Assembly: GCA_020638455.1 (NCBI GenBank)
Contig: JACKIK010000001.1
Coordinates: 558,001-622,000 of the forward strand
Origin: Hyphomonas sp.
GTDB taxonomy: Bacteria; Pseudomonadota; Alphaproteobacteria; Caulobacterales; Hyphomonadaceae
Length of the DNA stretch: 64,000 bases
Direction of reading: 5' to 3'
Shown: piece by piece, positions 1 to 7,377 of the stretch
Numbering within the stretch: the first letter of the stretch is position 1
Layout of the letters: each line of letters begins with the position of its first letter
Made by a program: the position numbers and the translations under genes
The notes under the pieces: model-generated
What the model saw: only the letters and a program-made list of their open reading frames with translations
Database searches by the model: none
Told to the model about the DNA's origin: nothing

Positions 1-17
1 TCTGAACGTCCGGAGGG

Positions 18-1655
18 TTAGTCGTTCAGCAATTTGCAGGCCGCCGTGTCCCCACCGTCGCAGGCCTGACCGTATAGCCGACCGGCCTCGTCGACGTCCT
101 GCTCCACGCCAAGGCCCTCTGAATACATGACACCCAAATTCTTGCAGCCAATCATGCCACCGCCGTCGCAGGCCTGGCGATACAGACGGACCGCCTCGCT
201 GAGATTCTGCGCCACACCACGGCCCTTTTCGTTCATGAAACCCAGATTGTTGCAGCCACTCATCTCGCCGCCATCGCAGGCCTGACGGTAGAGACGGACT
301 GCCTCGGAGGCGTCCTGCGTCACGCCACGGCCCTTTTCATACATGAAACCCAAATTCCGGCAGCCCGTCATTTCGCCGCCGTCGCAGGATTGACGAAAAA
401 GGTTTACGGCCGCCGCTAAATCAACCGGGACACCTTTGCCGTTCTCAAATGCGGCGCCATAATTGTTGCATGCAACCATCTGACCCAGTTCACAGGCGCT
501 GCGAAACAAATCCGCGCCGCGGGTTTTGTCCTGCTCAACAAAGATCCCTTGGTCGTATGCCGTTCCCAGCAGCCCCAGCGCATTCGGGTCTTTTTCCTCG
601 CCAAGCTGTTCCAGCGTCTCAAATCCATAGCGCTCTGCCACGTCGCGCAGCGTGATCCATGTCCGGAATCCGGGGCTCGCATAGTCGATACCGGCAAGTT
701 CGTCCGCAAGGCGCTGCGCAGCGGTCTGGCTTGTCTGCGGCGTGCCCTGGCTTGCGGACTGGCACCGTTTCCTCCGAACGCCAGCCGCCGCCGCGTAGGC
801 GCCTTTAGGGTAGGCCGCGAGATAGAGTTCCGCTTCACAATCGGTGCGGATTTCGGCCCAGGTCGCCGCGTCGCCAGGGTCGATGCCCTTGTCGCAGGAG
901 GCGAAGCAAACATCGCGCGGGATGAGGCCCGGCGTGAAAAAAGGCATCCGCCCCGCATCGCGCCGGGTCGCCACGTCCTGCAAGGCCCGCAGGAAGGCGA
1001 GGCTCGCATCCTGTCCCGTCTGCACGATCTCTTTTGACAGGGCCGACGAAAAGACGCCGTCATCCGGCGCCGATGCGTTCTCGGCCGTGGCAAAGGCGAT
1101 CAGCATTCCCGGCACGCTGCTCTCCGGCACAAGGCCCTTGTCTTCCTCGCCGCCCGACCCTTTGGACCCTGAAACAGGCAATGTGCTGCGGCAGGCATCG
1201 GACACGACGAACAGTGCCTTCGCCCGCGTCGCCGAAAGGGCCGCAATGATCTCGTCCAGCCGGTAGCCCAGTAGCGGCAACTGCTCCGCTCGCGTCACGG
1301 GAGCGCGCGCCGGGACCAGGAAATTCCGCCGCCCATTCCCCGGCACGGCCGCCGCAACGCCATGGCCGGAATAGTAGAAGAAACCGATCGCCCCCGGATG
1401 ATCCAGCAACTCGCCCTGATATTTCAGGACAGCCGCCTGCATCCCGGTCCGGTCCTGGTCCTTCAGCAGCGTGACATGGAACCCGACCTCTTCCAGCGCA
1501 TCCGCGATCCGGTCGGCATCTTCGTGCGTGTGTTCCAGCCGGCCGACCCCTGCGGGATATTCCGCATTGCCAATGACCAGCGCGAAACGCTCCTGCGCCA
1601 GCGCCGGAAGGGCGAAACACACCCAAGCGATCAGCAGCAGGAGCCTCACCCGCAC
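18..1655 (-). CDS. Secreted caspase-like (peptidase C14) protein with C-terminal Sel1 repeats
   Basis: A 545-aa protein that probably acts outside the cytoplasm. Residues 1-20 are a Sec signal peptide ending in ALA. A caspase/metacaspase-like p20 domain follows (about 22-250), with the catalytic dyad visible as His98 in YYSGHG and Cys155 in SDACRS. After a linker, residues about 350-545 hold five Sel1-like repeats of 36 aa, the middle ones nearly identical (CDGGEM.GC.NLGFM pattern). Such proteins are usually cysteine peptidases with Arg/Lys specificity, and Sel1 repeats bind partner proteins; the substrate is unknown. The gene stands alone at the window edge with no obvious operon partner. 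The family call is firm, the physiological role open. Confidence 0.85.
   Translation of the reverse strand: MRVRLLLLIAWVCFALPALAQERFALVIGNAEYPAGVGRLEHTHEDADRIADALEEVGFHVTLLKDQDRTGMQAAVLKYQGELLDHPGAIGFFYYSGHGVAAAVPGNGRRNFLVPARAPVTRAEQLPLLGYRLDEIIAALSATRAKALFVVSDACRSTLPVSGSKGSGGEEDKGLVPESSVPGMLIAFATAENASAPDDGVFSSALSKEIVQTGQDASLAFLRALQDVATRRDAGRMPFFTPGLIPRDVCFASCDKGIDPGDAATWAEIRTDCEAELYLAAYPKGAYAAAAGVRRKRCQSASQGTPQTSQTAAQRLADELAGIDYASPGFRTWITLRDVAERYGFETLEQLGEEKDPNALGLLGTAYDQGIFVEQDKTRGADLFRSACELGQMVACNNYGAAFENGKGVPVDLAAAVNLFRQSCDGGEMTGCRNLGFMYEKGRGVTQDASEAVRLYRQACDGGEMSGCNNLGFMNEKGRGVAQNLSEAVRLYRQACDGGGMIGCKNLGVMYSEGLGVEQDVDEAGRLYGQACDGGDTAACKLLND
30..570 (-). repeat. Tandem 108-bp coding repeats (Sel1 repeat units)
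   Basis: The 3' third of the caspase gene is built from about five 108-bp units that encode the 36-aa Sel1 repeats. The central units are close to identical at DNA level (compare about 160-270, 270-380 and 380-485), so the array looks recently expanded and could vary in copy number. Confidence 0.7.
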
Positions 1656-1730
1656 CTCTCATCCGCCATCCTGTCGATCAGCCATATTAACCAATCGACG
1701 GAAGATGGAAAGCGCGCGCGGCCCGCCTCG

Positions 1731-2429
1731 TCACTTCACCATCGCGGCGGCGAGTTCGGCGCGGGCGGCATCAAGGTCGCGGCGGAAGGCAGGCTTTGCG
1801 TGCAGGCGGGCGATTTCCGCGGCGGCCAGCATGCGCCCGGCTTCGACATCGCTCGGATAATGCACACCGCAGATGACCCGGCTCTCGCCATAGTCCCGGC
1901 CGCGCTGCAGCACGGCGTCGGCGCGCGACGGCGCGATTTCAGCCAGCAGCAACGCCCAAGCCCAGCCGAACGCGGCGTGCCCGGACGGATAGGATCCGCT
2001 CCGGCGGAGGCCGTCGCCCGGCGCGATACAGGTCGGCAGGTCCGGCTCCGCCACGAAGGGGCGCGGGCGCGCATAGTCGTCCTTGGCGACACCGACGGCC
2101 GCGCCGAGCGGCACGGTCACATCCCCGAACAGCTTGTGCAGGTGCGGCAACGCCTCCGCCCGGAAGCCGTCTCCCATCACCGGGGCAAATGCCGTGAACG
2201 GATCAAACCGGTTGTCTGCGCGCGCCTGCGCCACCCGTTCCGCCGGCCATGGCCGCTGCATCCCGGCAAGCTCGGCCGCGCTGTCCCTGGCCTGTGGCGG
2301 CGGCCCGATCAGGTCCGTTCCATCGACAGACCCGCTGGCCGAAGCGATGACGGGCAAGGCCGCCTGCCGGACATGCGCACAGCCGGTGAGGAACAGCAGT
2401 CCCGCAGCAGCCAGTGCGACGCTACGCAT
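1731..2429 (-). CDS. PAP2-family acid phosphatase, lipoprotein
   Basis: A 232-aa class A (PhoN-like) non-specific acid phosphatase. It has a lipoprotein signal with lipobox LTGC (Cys17), so the mature protein should be membrane-anchored in the periplasm. All three PAP2 signature motifs are present: KX6RP from Lys116, PSGH at 148-151, and SRX5HX3D with Arg184, His190 and Asp194. It would release phosphate from organic phosphomonoesters. Its start overlaps by 8 nt the stop of the upstream marR-family gene, so the two are probably co-transcribed. Length matches the family. Confidence 0.85.
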   Translation of the reverse strand: MRSVALAAAGLLFLTGCAHVRQAALPVIASASGSVDGTDLIGPPPQARDSAAELAGMQRPWPAERVAQARADNRFDPFTAFAPVMGDGFRAEALPHLHKLFGDVTVPLGAAVGVAKDDYARPRPFVAEPDLPTCIAPGDGLRRSGSYPSGHAAFGWAWALLLAEIAPSRADAVLQRGRDYGESRVICGVHYPSDVEAGRMLAAAEIARLHAKPAFRRDLDAARAELAAAMVK

Positions 2430-2850
2430 CCGGCAGTGCCTTCCGGAGCAGGTCTGCCGCCTGGCCGGCCTCGGCCGCGCTCAGGTCGCCGAAGAAGCCG
2501 GCCACGATGGCGGCCCGCACCCTTCCGATGTCGCGCACCGCCTCGCTGCCCTTCCCGGTCATGCGGACGAGAAACGCACGCCGGTCTGCGGCATCCTTCT
2601 CACGGACAATATAGCCGTCCTGCTCGAGGCGCTTGAGGGCGCGCCCGGCATTGCTGCGGTCGATGAAGAGCTGGTTCGACAGGGTGTCCTGCGCACTCTC
2701 CCCGCCCGCCTCGCTCAGCAGCGACAGGAGGCGCGCCTCGGTATGGTTCAGGCCGATGGCCGCGAATTCCCTCTCGGCCGTCTGGAAGCGGTGCCGGGCG
2801 AGCGCGCCGATCAGGTCGAAAAGTGCGAGGTGGTTGTCCATGTCGCTCAT
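2422..2850 (-). CDS. MarR-family transcriptional regulator
   Basis: A 142-aa winged-helix regulator, counted from the ATG at 2850; another ATG three codons on is equally possible. The reading frame continues upstream to 2946, but that part is low-complexity Arg/Ala/Gly and not MarR-like. The core shows the family pattern: recognition helix around LSNQLFIDRSNAGRALKRL, then the wing EKDAADRRAFLVRMT. It lies divergent to a methyltransferase gene, and a perfect 16-bp palindrome sits between them, so it probably represses itself and perhaps both sides. The downstream phosphatase gene overlaps its stop codon. Inducer unknown. Confidence 0.85.
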   Translation of the reverse strand: MSDMDNHLALFDLIGALARHRFQTAEREFAAIGLNHTEARLLSLLSEAGGESAQDTLSNQLFIDRSNAGRALKRLEQDGYIVREKDAADRRAFLVRMTGKGSEAVRDIGRVRAAIVAGFFGDLSAAEAGQAADLLRKALPDA

Positions 2851-2950
2851 TCCCGGATGTCCCGCGCCTTCCATGCCCTCTCGCCCGCCGGCCGCGCCGC
2901 AGCCCTCCGCGGCCCTCCGCGGCCTTGACGGGGGATCGGCGCTCAACTAT

Positions 2951-2966
2951 ATGCGTGCGCACGCAT
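2951..2966. promoter_or_regulatory. Perfect 16-bp palindrome, candidate MarR operator
   Basis: ATGCGTGCGCACGCAT is an exact palindrome in the divergent interval between the marR-family gene (start 2850) and the methyltransferase (start 2995). MarR dimers usually bind 16-20-bp palindromes in such positions. Assignment to this MarR is inference from location. Confidence 0.6.
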
Positions 2967-2994
2967 TTTATTCCAATGGGCAAGGTAACCGGAA

Positions 2995-3573
2995 ATGACG
3001 ACTGACGAAACAGGGGAAATCATGGGGCCGATGTACCCCCTTATCTCGCACGACGGCGCGCTGGCGCTGAAGGAACTTGCCCTGCCGGCCGATGCGGCCG
3101 TGCTGGATGTCGGCACCGGCGCCGGCAAGTTCGCCATCTTCCTGGCGCAGCAGGGCTTCGACGTCCTGACCGGGGAACCGGCCACCGACACCTCGCACTA
3201 TGCCGGCAAGGACTGGGCCGACACCGCCACGAAAATGGGCGTGCGCGAGAAGATCCGCTTCGAGGCCTTCGATGCGAACGCCATGCCCTTTGCCGCCGGC
3301 GCCTTCGATGCCGTCTTCTTCTTCGGCGTGCTGCACCATGTCGATGAGGATGCCCGGGAGGACGTGCTGTCGGAAGCGCTCCGCGTCGCGGGGCCGGGCG
3401 GGGCCGTCGTCTTCTTCGAGCCGCGGCAGGCGACGCTCGAAAAGCTGTGGGTCAGCGATCCCGGCCACCCGCTCGCCGCCCATCCCGGCGACTACCTCTC
3501 CGGCCAGCCCGTGAAGGGCCAGCGCATCGAAGGGCAGATGATGGACATCTTCATCTACCGAAACGCCGCCTGA
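2995..3573 (+). CDS. Class I SAM-dependent methyltransferase
   Basis: A 192-aa Rossmann-fold methyltransferase of the Methyltransf_11 type. SAM-binding motif I is VLDVGTGAGKFAIFLAQ at about residues 36-52. An acidic residue ends strand 2, and the post-motif segment FDAVFFFGVLHHVDE at about 103-117 is typical. No substrate can be deduced. It starts 29 bp downstream of the palindrome shared with the divergent marR-family gene, so its expression is probably controlled by that regulator. Confidence 0.75.
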   Translation: MTTDETGEIMGPMYPLISHDGALALKELALPADAAVLDVGTGAGKFAIFLAQQGFDVLTGEPATDTSHYAGKDWADTATKMGVREKIRFEAFDANAMPFAAGAFDAVFFFGVLHHVDEDAREDVLSEALRVAGPGGAVVFFEPRQATLEKLWVSDPGHPLAAHPGDYLSGQPVKGQRIEGQMMDIFIYRNAA

Positions 3574-3797
3574 GGCCGCACCTGGGCACGTCCAGGATCA
3601 CGGCAACTGACGTCCCGGTCACACCGGGTCACCGCTCATCGCGGCCCGCGCGGACCTGATTGCGGTCTGGCGGCGCACCGCTGCGCCGGGCGCTGGCCAT
3701 GTCCTGCTGAAACCGGCAGACATGGCTGAACTGTCATTTGCCTGTGACGGCGCCGTCCTATCAATGGTGACTGTTACAGGTTCCGGAGCCGTGCCCC

Positions 3798-4478
3798 ATG
3801 TCCCTCATCGCCGCCGCCGTGTCGCTGGCCCTTCTCCAGACGGCCGGAGAGAAGCTCGCCACCGCCGAACAGGCCCGCCTCGACGCCTGCCTCGCCAGGA
3901 TCCAGAGCGACCCCGAAAACGCCTACGAAGACGGCCTCGCCTGGAGCTTCGAGGGCAACCGTCCCGGCGCGCGCCAGTGCACGGCGCTCGCGCTGATTGC
4001 GCTCGGTCATATCGAGGACGGCGCGGCCCGCCTTGTGGACCTAGCAAATGCCAGTGACGGCGGCACAATGGAGCAGCGCGCCGCCTATCTGTCACAGGCC
4101 GGCAATGCCTACATCGAAGCCGACGCCCCCGATCAGGCGCTGACGGCGTTCGACGGCGCCCTGAAAATTGCGCCGGACGCGCCGGAACTGCTGGTCGACC
4201 GCGCCAGCGCGCAGCTGCTGCTGACCAACTATGACAAGGCCATCGCCGATCTCGACAACGCCATCTCCCGCACCCCAAAAATGGGCGAGGCCCATATGCT
4301 GCGCGGACAGGCCTGGCTCGCAAAGGGCGATCTCGACAAGGCCATGGCCGACGTCAACGCCGCGATGGAAGCCGATCCCGAGAACATCGATACGCTGGTG
4401 CTGCGCGGAAAGGTGCGCGAAGCGCTGCGCGTCCAGGATGAGAATGGCGGTGCCGTCGAACGGCTTGACCCGCAATAG
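3798..4478 (+). CDS. TPR-repeat protein with N-terminal signal sequence
   Basis: A 226-aa protein with a short hydrophobic N-terminus (MSLIAAAVSLALLQT) that looks like a signal peptide, then at least three tetratricopeptide repeats between about residues 95 and 205 (AYIEADAPDQALTAFDGAL and LTNYDKAIADLDNAI are two helices). TPR domains bind other proteins; no catalytic motif is visible. It converges on arsC, whose stop is 3 nt away. Function unknown, probably a periplasmic scaffold. Confidence 0.7.
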   Translation: MSLIAAAVSLALLQTAGEKLATAEQARLDACLARIQSDPENAYEDGLAWSFEGNRPGARQCTALALIALGHIEDGAARLVDLANASDGGTMEQRAAYLSQAGNAYIEADAPDQALTAFDGALKIAPDAPELLVDRASAQLLLTNYDKAIADLDNAISRTPKMGEAHMLRGQAWLAKGDLDKAMADVNAAMEADPENIDTLVLRGKVREALRVQDENGGAVERLDPQ

Positions 4479-4481
4479 GCG

Positions 4482-4901
4482 TCAGTCGACGCGCCGCCCG
4501 GCCTCGTCGATCAGCAGCGCGCCGTCTTCCTTGTAGAGCGGCCCAGGCGGCAACTGGTCCAGCAGGTCCAGCACCTTTTCGCTCGGCCGGCAGAGGCGCA
4601 CGCCTTTCGGACTGCAGACGATTGGCCGGTTCACGAGGACCGGATGCTCCAACATGGCGTCCAGAATAGCCTCGTCGCTGACATCCGGTTCCAGCAGGCC
4701 AAGCTCCTTTGCGGGCGATTTGGTTTCGCGCAGCGCCATTCGTGGCGTCAGGCCGGCGGCGGCGAAAAGGCCCAGCAGCTGAGGCCGCGTCCATCCCTCT
4801 TTCAGGTAATCGATCACGACCGGGGTCTCGCCCGCAGCGCGGATGATCGCCAGCACATTCCGGGAGGTTCCGCAGTCCGGATTGTGATGAATGACAATCA
4901 C
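4482..4901 (-). CDS. arsC: ArsC-family (glutaredoxin-type) arsenate reductase
   Basis: A 139-aa thioredoxin-fold protein of the ArsC/Spx family. Catalytic Cys10 lies in HNPDCGTSRN, and the oxyanion-binding arginines that follow in the E. coli plasmid R773 enzyme have counterparts at Arg58, Arg92 and about Arg102. It would reduce arsenate to arsenite using glutathione and glutaredoxin. The start is a GTG. It follows the aminopeptidase gene on the same strand with a 13-nt gap, so the two may share a transcript. No arsenite pump or arsR is adjacent, so a housekeeping role is possible. Confidence 0.85.
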   Translation of the reverse strand: MIVIHHNPDCGTSRNVLAIIRAAGETPVVIDYLKEGWTRPQLLGLFAAAGLTPRMALRETKSPAKELGLLEPDVSDEAILDAMLEHPVLVNRPIVCSPKGVRLCRPSEKVLDLLDQLPPGPLYKEDGALLIDEAGRRVD

Positions 4902-4914
4902 GGGGTCACCTTCC

Positions 4915-6279
4915 TCAGCCGTAACGTGCCTGCAACATGGCCCAGACCGCCCTCAGCCCACAGGCCGCGGCACCTTCAGGACGGCCGTACTTCCCCTTCC
5001 GCCAGGCCCAGACATCGAAATGGGCCCAGCTCTTGGCGTCGACAAACTGCTTCAGGAACAGCGCTGCCGTGATCGATCCGGCAAACCCGCTGCTGGCCGA
5101 ATTGACGAGATCGGCGACCGGGCTCTTGAGTTCGGCAAGATAGGGATCCCACAGCGGCATGCGCCAGACCGGGTCACCTGTCTCCTTCGATCCGGCGAGA
5201 ATATCGGCGACGAGCTGCTCGTCATCGGAATAGAGGGGAGCAAGGTCCTGCCCGAGCGCGATGCGTGCAGCGCCGGTCAGGGTTGCGAAATCGATCAGCA
5301 GGTCCGGCGCGAACTCGCACGCCCGCGCCAGCGCGTCGGCCAGGACGAGACGGCCCTCGGCATCCGTATTGTCGATCTCGACGCTGAGCCCCTTGCGGGA
5401 CGACAGGATATCGCCAGGGCGGAAGGCATCTCCGCTGATCGCATTCTCCGCCGCCGGAACATAGAGCTTCAGATGGACCGGCAGGTTTGACGCCATCACG
5501 AGGCGCGACAGCGCGATCACGTGTGCCGAACCGCCCATGTCCTTCTTCATGATGCGCATGCCGCTCGACGGCTTGATGTCCAGGCCGCCCGTGTCGAACG
5601 TGATGCCCTTGCCGACCAGCGCCAGTGCCGGCTTGTCGGAATCACCCCATTCCAGTTCCAGGAAGCGCGGCGGGCATTTCGCGGCCCGGCCGACTGCGTG
5701 GACCAAGGGATAATTCTGTTCCAGCAGGTCGTCGCCGATCGTCACCGTCAGACTGGCACCGAATTCCTCCGCCAGCGTTGCGACCACCGCTTCGAGCGCG
5801 GCGGGGTCCATGTCGCACGGAGGCGTGTTCACCAGATCGCGTACCATGGCCACGGCGTCGGCCTCGCGCGACAGCGCTTCACCGGCCTTGCCGCCCGGGA
5901 TCATGAGTTTCGGCGGTTTCGCCTTGTCTTTCAGGTAGCGGTCGAAGCGGTAGGCACCGTCACACCAGCCCGCGGCGACCGATGCGACCGGCAGGCCGCC
6001 ATCGTGGATGATCTTGTAGACCCCTTCGGGCAGCTTCGCCGACAGGGCCGCGACGGCGAGGGCATCATCGCCTGCGCCGAGGCCGTACAGCACGTGCGAG
6101 AGCGCCCCCTCGCTGTCGTGCGACAACAGCACCTGCCCTGCAGCGCCGGTGAAACCCTGGGCCGCCGCTATGGCCCGGGCACCGGGGAACGGATCGTTCT
6201 CCAGCCCCTTGAAGTCCTTTGCGGCGTAAAGCCAGACCTGGACCGGCGCTTCTGCGCGGGCGGCGAAACTCTTGTGCAT
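4915..6279 (-). CDS. Leucyl aminopeptidase family (M17) metallopeptidase
   Basis: A 454-aa cytoplasmic aminopeptidase of peptidase family M17. The C-terminal catalytic domain carries the two-metal site: Lys and Asp in KGITFDTGG, Asp in KKDMGGSA, and Asp/Glu in NTDAEGRLVLADAL, which also holds the active-site Arg. The N-terminal domain is shorter than in E. coli PepA, as in the alphaproteobacterial leucyl aminopeptidase-like branch. It removes N-terminal residues from peptides. Its promoter region faces the tadD promoter region (6280-6396). Confidence 0.88.
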   Translation of the reverse strand: MHKSFAARAEAPVQVWLYAAKDFKGLENDPFPGARAIAAAQGFTGAAGQVLLSHDSEGALSHVLYGLGAGDDALAVAALSAKLPEGVYKIIHDGGLPVASVAAGWCDGAYRFDRYLKDKAKPPKLMIPGGKAGEALSREADAVAMVRDLVNTPPCDMDPAALEAVVATLAEEFGASLTVTIGDDLLEQNYPLVHAVGRAAKCPPRFLELEWGDSDKPALALVGKGITFDTGGLDIKPSSGMRIMKKDMGGSAHVIALSRLVMASNLPVHLKLYVPAAENAISGDAFRPGDILSSRKGLSVEIDNTDAEGRLVLADALARACEFAPDLLIDFATLTGAARIALGQDLAPLYSDDEQLVADILAGSKETGDPVWRMPLWDPYLAELKSPVADLVNSASSGFAGSITAALFLKQFVDAKSWAHFDVWAWRKGKYGRPEGAAACGLRAVWAMLQARYG

Positions 6280-6303
6280 GGGCAGGGCCTTTCGGCGTCA
6301 TTT

Positions 6304-6342
6304 GTTAACGGAACCTGCAGCAGCGTTAACGGATCCTTGACG
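6304..6342 (+). promoter_or_regulatory. Paired GTTAACGGA repeats, candidate CtrA-type site
   Basis: Two exact copies of GTTAACGGA start at 6304 and 6325, 21 bp apart (two helical turns). The second forms TTAA-N7-TTGA (6326-6340), one mismatch from the CtrA consensus TTAA-N7-TTAA. It lies between the divergent aminopeptidase and tadD genes. CtrA controls pilus genes in Caulobacter; its involvement here is inference. Confidence 0.3.
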
Positions 6343-6396
6343 CCCGCAGGTCCAGACTCAGTCCTGTATATCGAGATTCATCCGCGGAGCGATCCC

Positions 6397-7374
6397 ATGT
6401 CCAGAGCCAAAACGTCACTGGCGGTGCTCGCGCTGGCCCTCACCTTCGTGCCGGCCTGCGCGTCGGCGCCGGATCCGAAAAAGGAAGAGCAGGCCAAGAT
6501 CAATGCCGCGGTGGAAGATGCGCTGAAGCCTGCCACCCAGGAAGAAATCGACGCCGCGAACAATGCCGACCCGCTGACCCGCGCAAATTTCTGGGCCAAG
6601 GAGCACACCAAGGATCCGGACAATCTCGATGTCGCGCTGACTTTCGCGGATTCGCTCCGGGATATCGGTTCGGTCGACCGGGCGATCGAGGTCCTGTCGC
6701 AGGTCATGGTGGTGCATCCGCGCGAGCCCCGGTTGCTCATGCCGCTCGGCCGGGCGCTTGCGGCAAAAGGCAATCCCCAGGCCGCCGTGGCAGCCTTCGA
6801 GCAGGTGACGGAAATCGACCCGAAGAGCGCCGAGGGCTGGGCCGCGCTCGGTACGGCGCTTGACCAGGCGGATAATTCCAAGGCCGCGCAGGAAGCCTAT
6901 GTGAACGCGCTGACGCTGGAACCCGAACGCGCCACGACGCTGGCCAACTACGGCCTGTCGCTCGCCCTGTCGGGTGACCTGAAGGGCGCCGAGGAGAAGC
7001 TGACCAAGGCCAACAGCCTTGCCCCCAACGATATCCGTATACGGGAGAACTATGCCCTCGTTCTCGGCCTGCAGGGCCGCTTCGACGACATGAAGAAAGT
7101 GTCGGGCGCGTCGGCCCCGGACAAGGTGGTCGAGCAGAATGTCGACCTCCTGCGGGAAATGGTGCAGCCGGTGCGCAGCTGGGACGCGCTCTCCGCGAAC
7201 GCAGAAGTCGGCAGGGATCCGGTCCAGCCCACTCTCGAACCCGGCCCCGCTCCGGACGAGACGCCGGCCGCGGCGACGAGTACGCCGGTCGAAGAAGAGC
7301 CGATGCCGATGGCAGGAACAGAGTCGCCGGCCGAGGCTGCGGGTCTGCGCCTCCGCCGCAGCACGGACGGCTGA
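6397..7374 (+). CDS. tadD: TadD-like TPR lipoprotein of the Tad pilus system
   Basis: A 325-aa protein starting at the ATG at 6397. The frame is open further upstream, but that part is antisense to the aminopeptidase gene. A signal peptide ends in PACA (lipobox, Cys about 21). A run of TPR helices follows (about residues 75-230), then an acidic Pro-rich tail. TadD proteins are TPR lipoproteins thought to act as pilotins for the Tad secretin. Here it is parted from tadC by an aldehyde dehydrogenase gene and faces it. Family assignment rests on TPR content, lipobox and neighbourhood. Confidence 0.7.
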   Translation: MSRAKTSLAVLALALTFVPACASAPDPKKEEQAKINAAVEDALKPATQEEIDAANNADPLTRANFWAKEHTKDPDNLDVALTFADSLRDIGSVDRAIEVLSQVMVVHPREPRLLMPLGRALAAKGNPQAAVAAFEQVTEIDPKSAEGWAALGTALDQADNSKAAQEAYVNALTLEPERATTLANYGLSLALSGDLKGAEEKLTKANSLAPNDIRIRENYALVLGLQGRFDDMKKVSGASAPDKVVEQNVDLLREMVQPVRSWDALSANAEVGRDPVQPTLEPGPAPDETPAAATSTPVEEEPMPMAGTESPAEAAGLRLRRSTDG

Positions 7375-7377
7375 GTT

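Noticed and set aside
5521..6396. N-terminal extension of the tadD frame
   Set aside because: It is antisense to the aminopeptidase gene, Arg/His-rich, and the lipoprotein signal starts at 6397.
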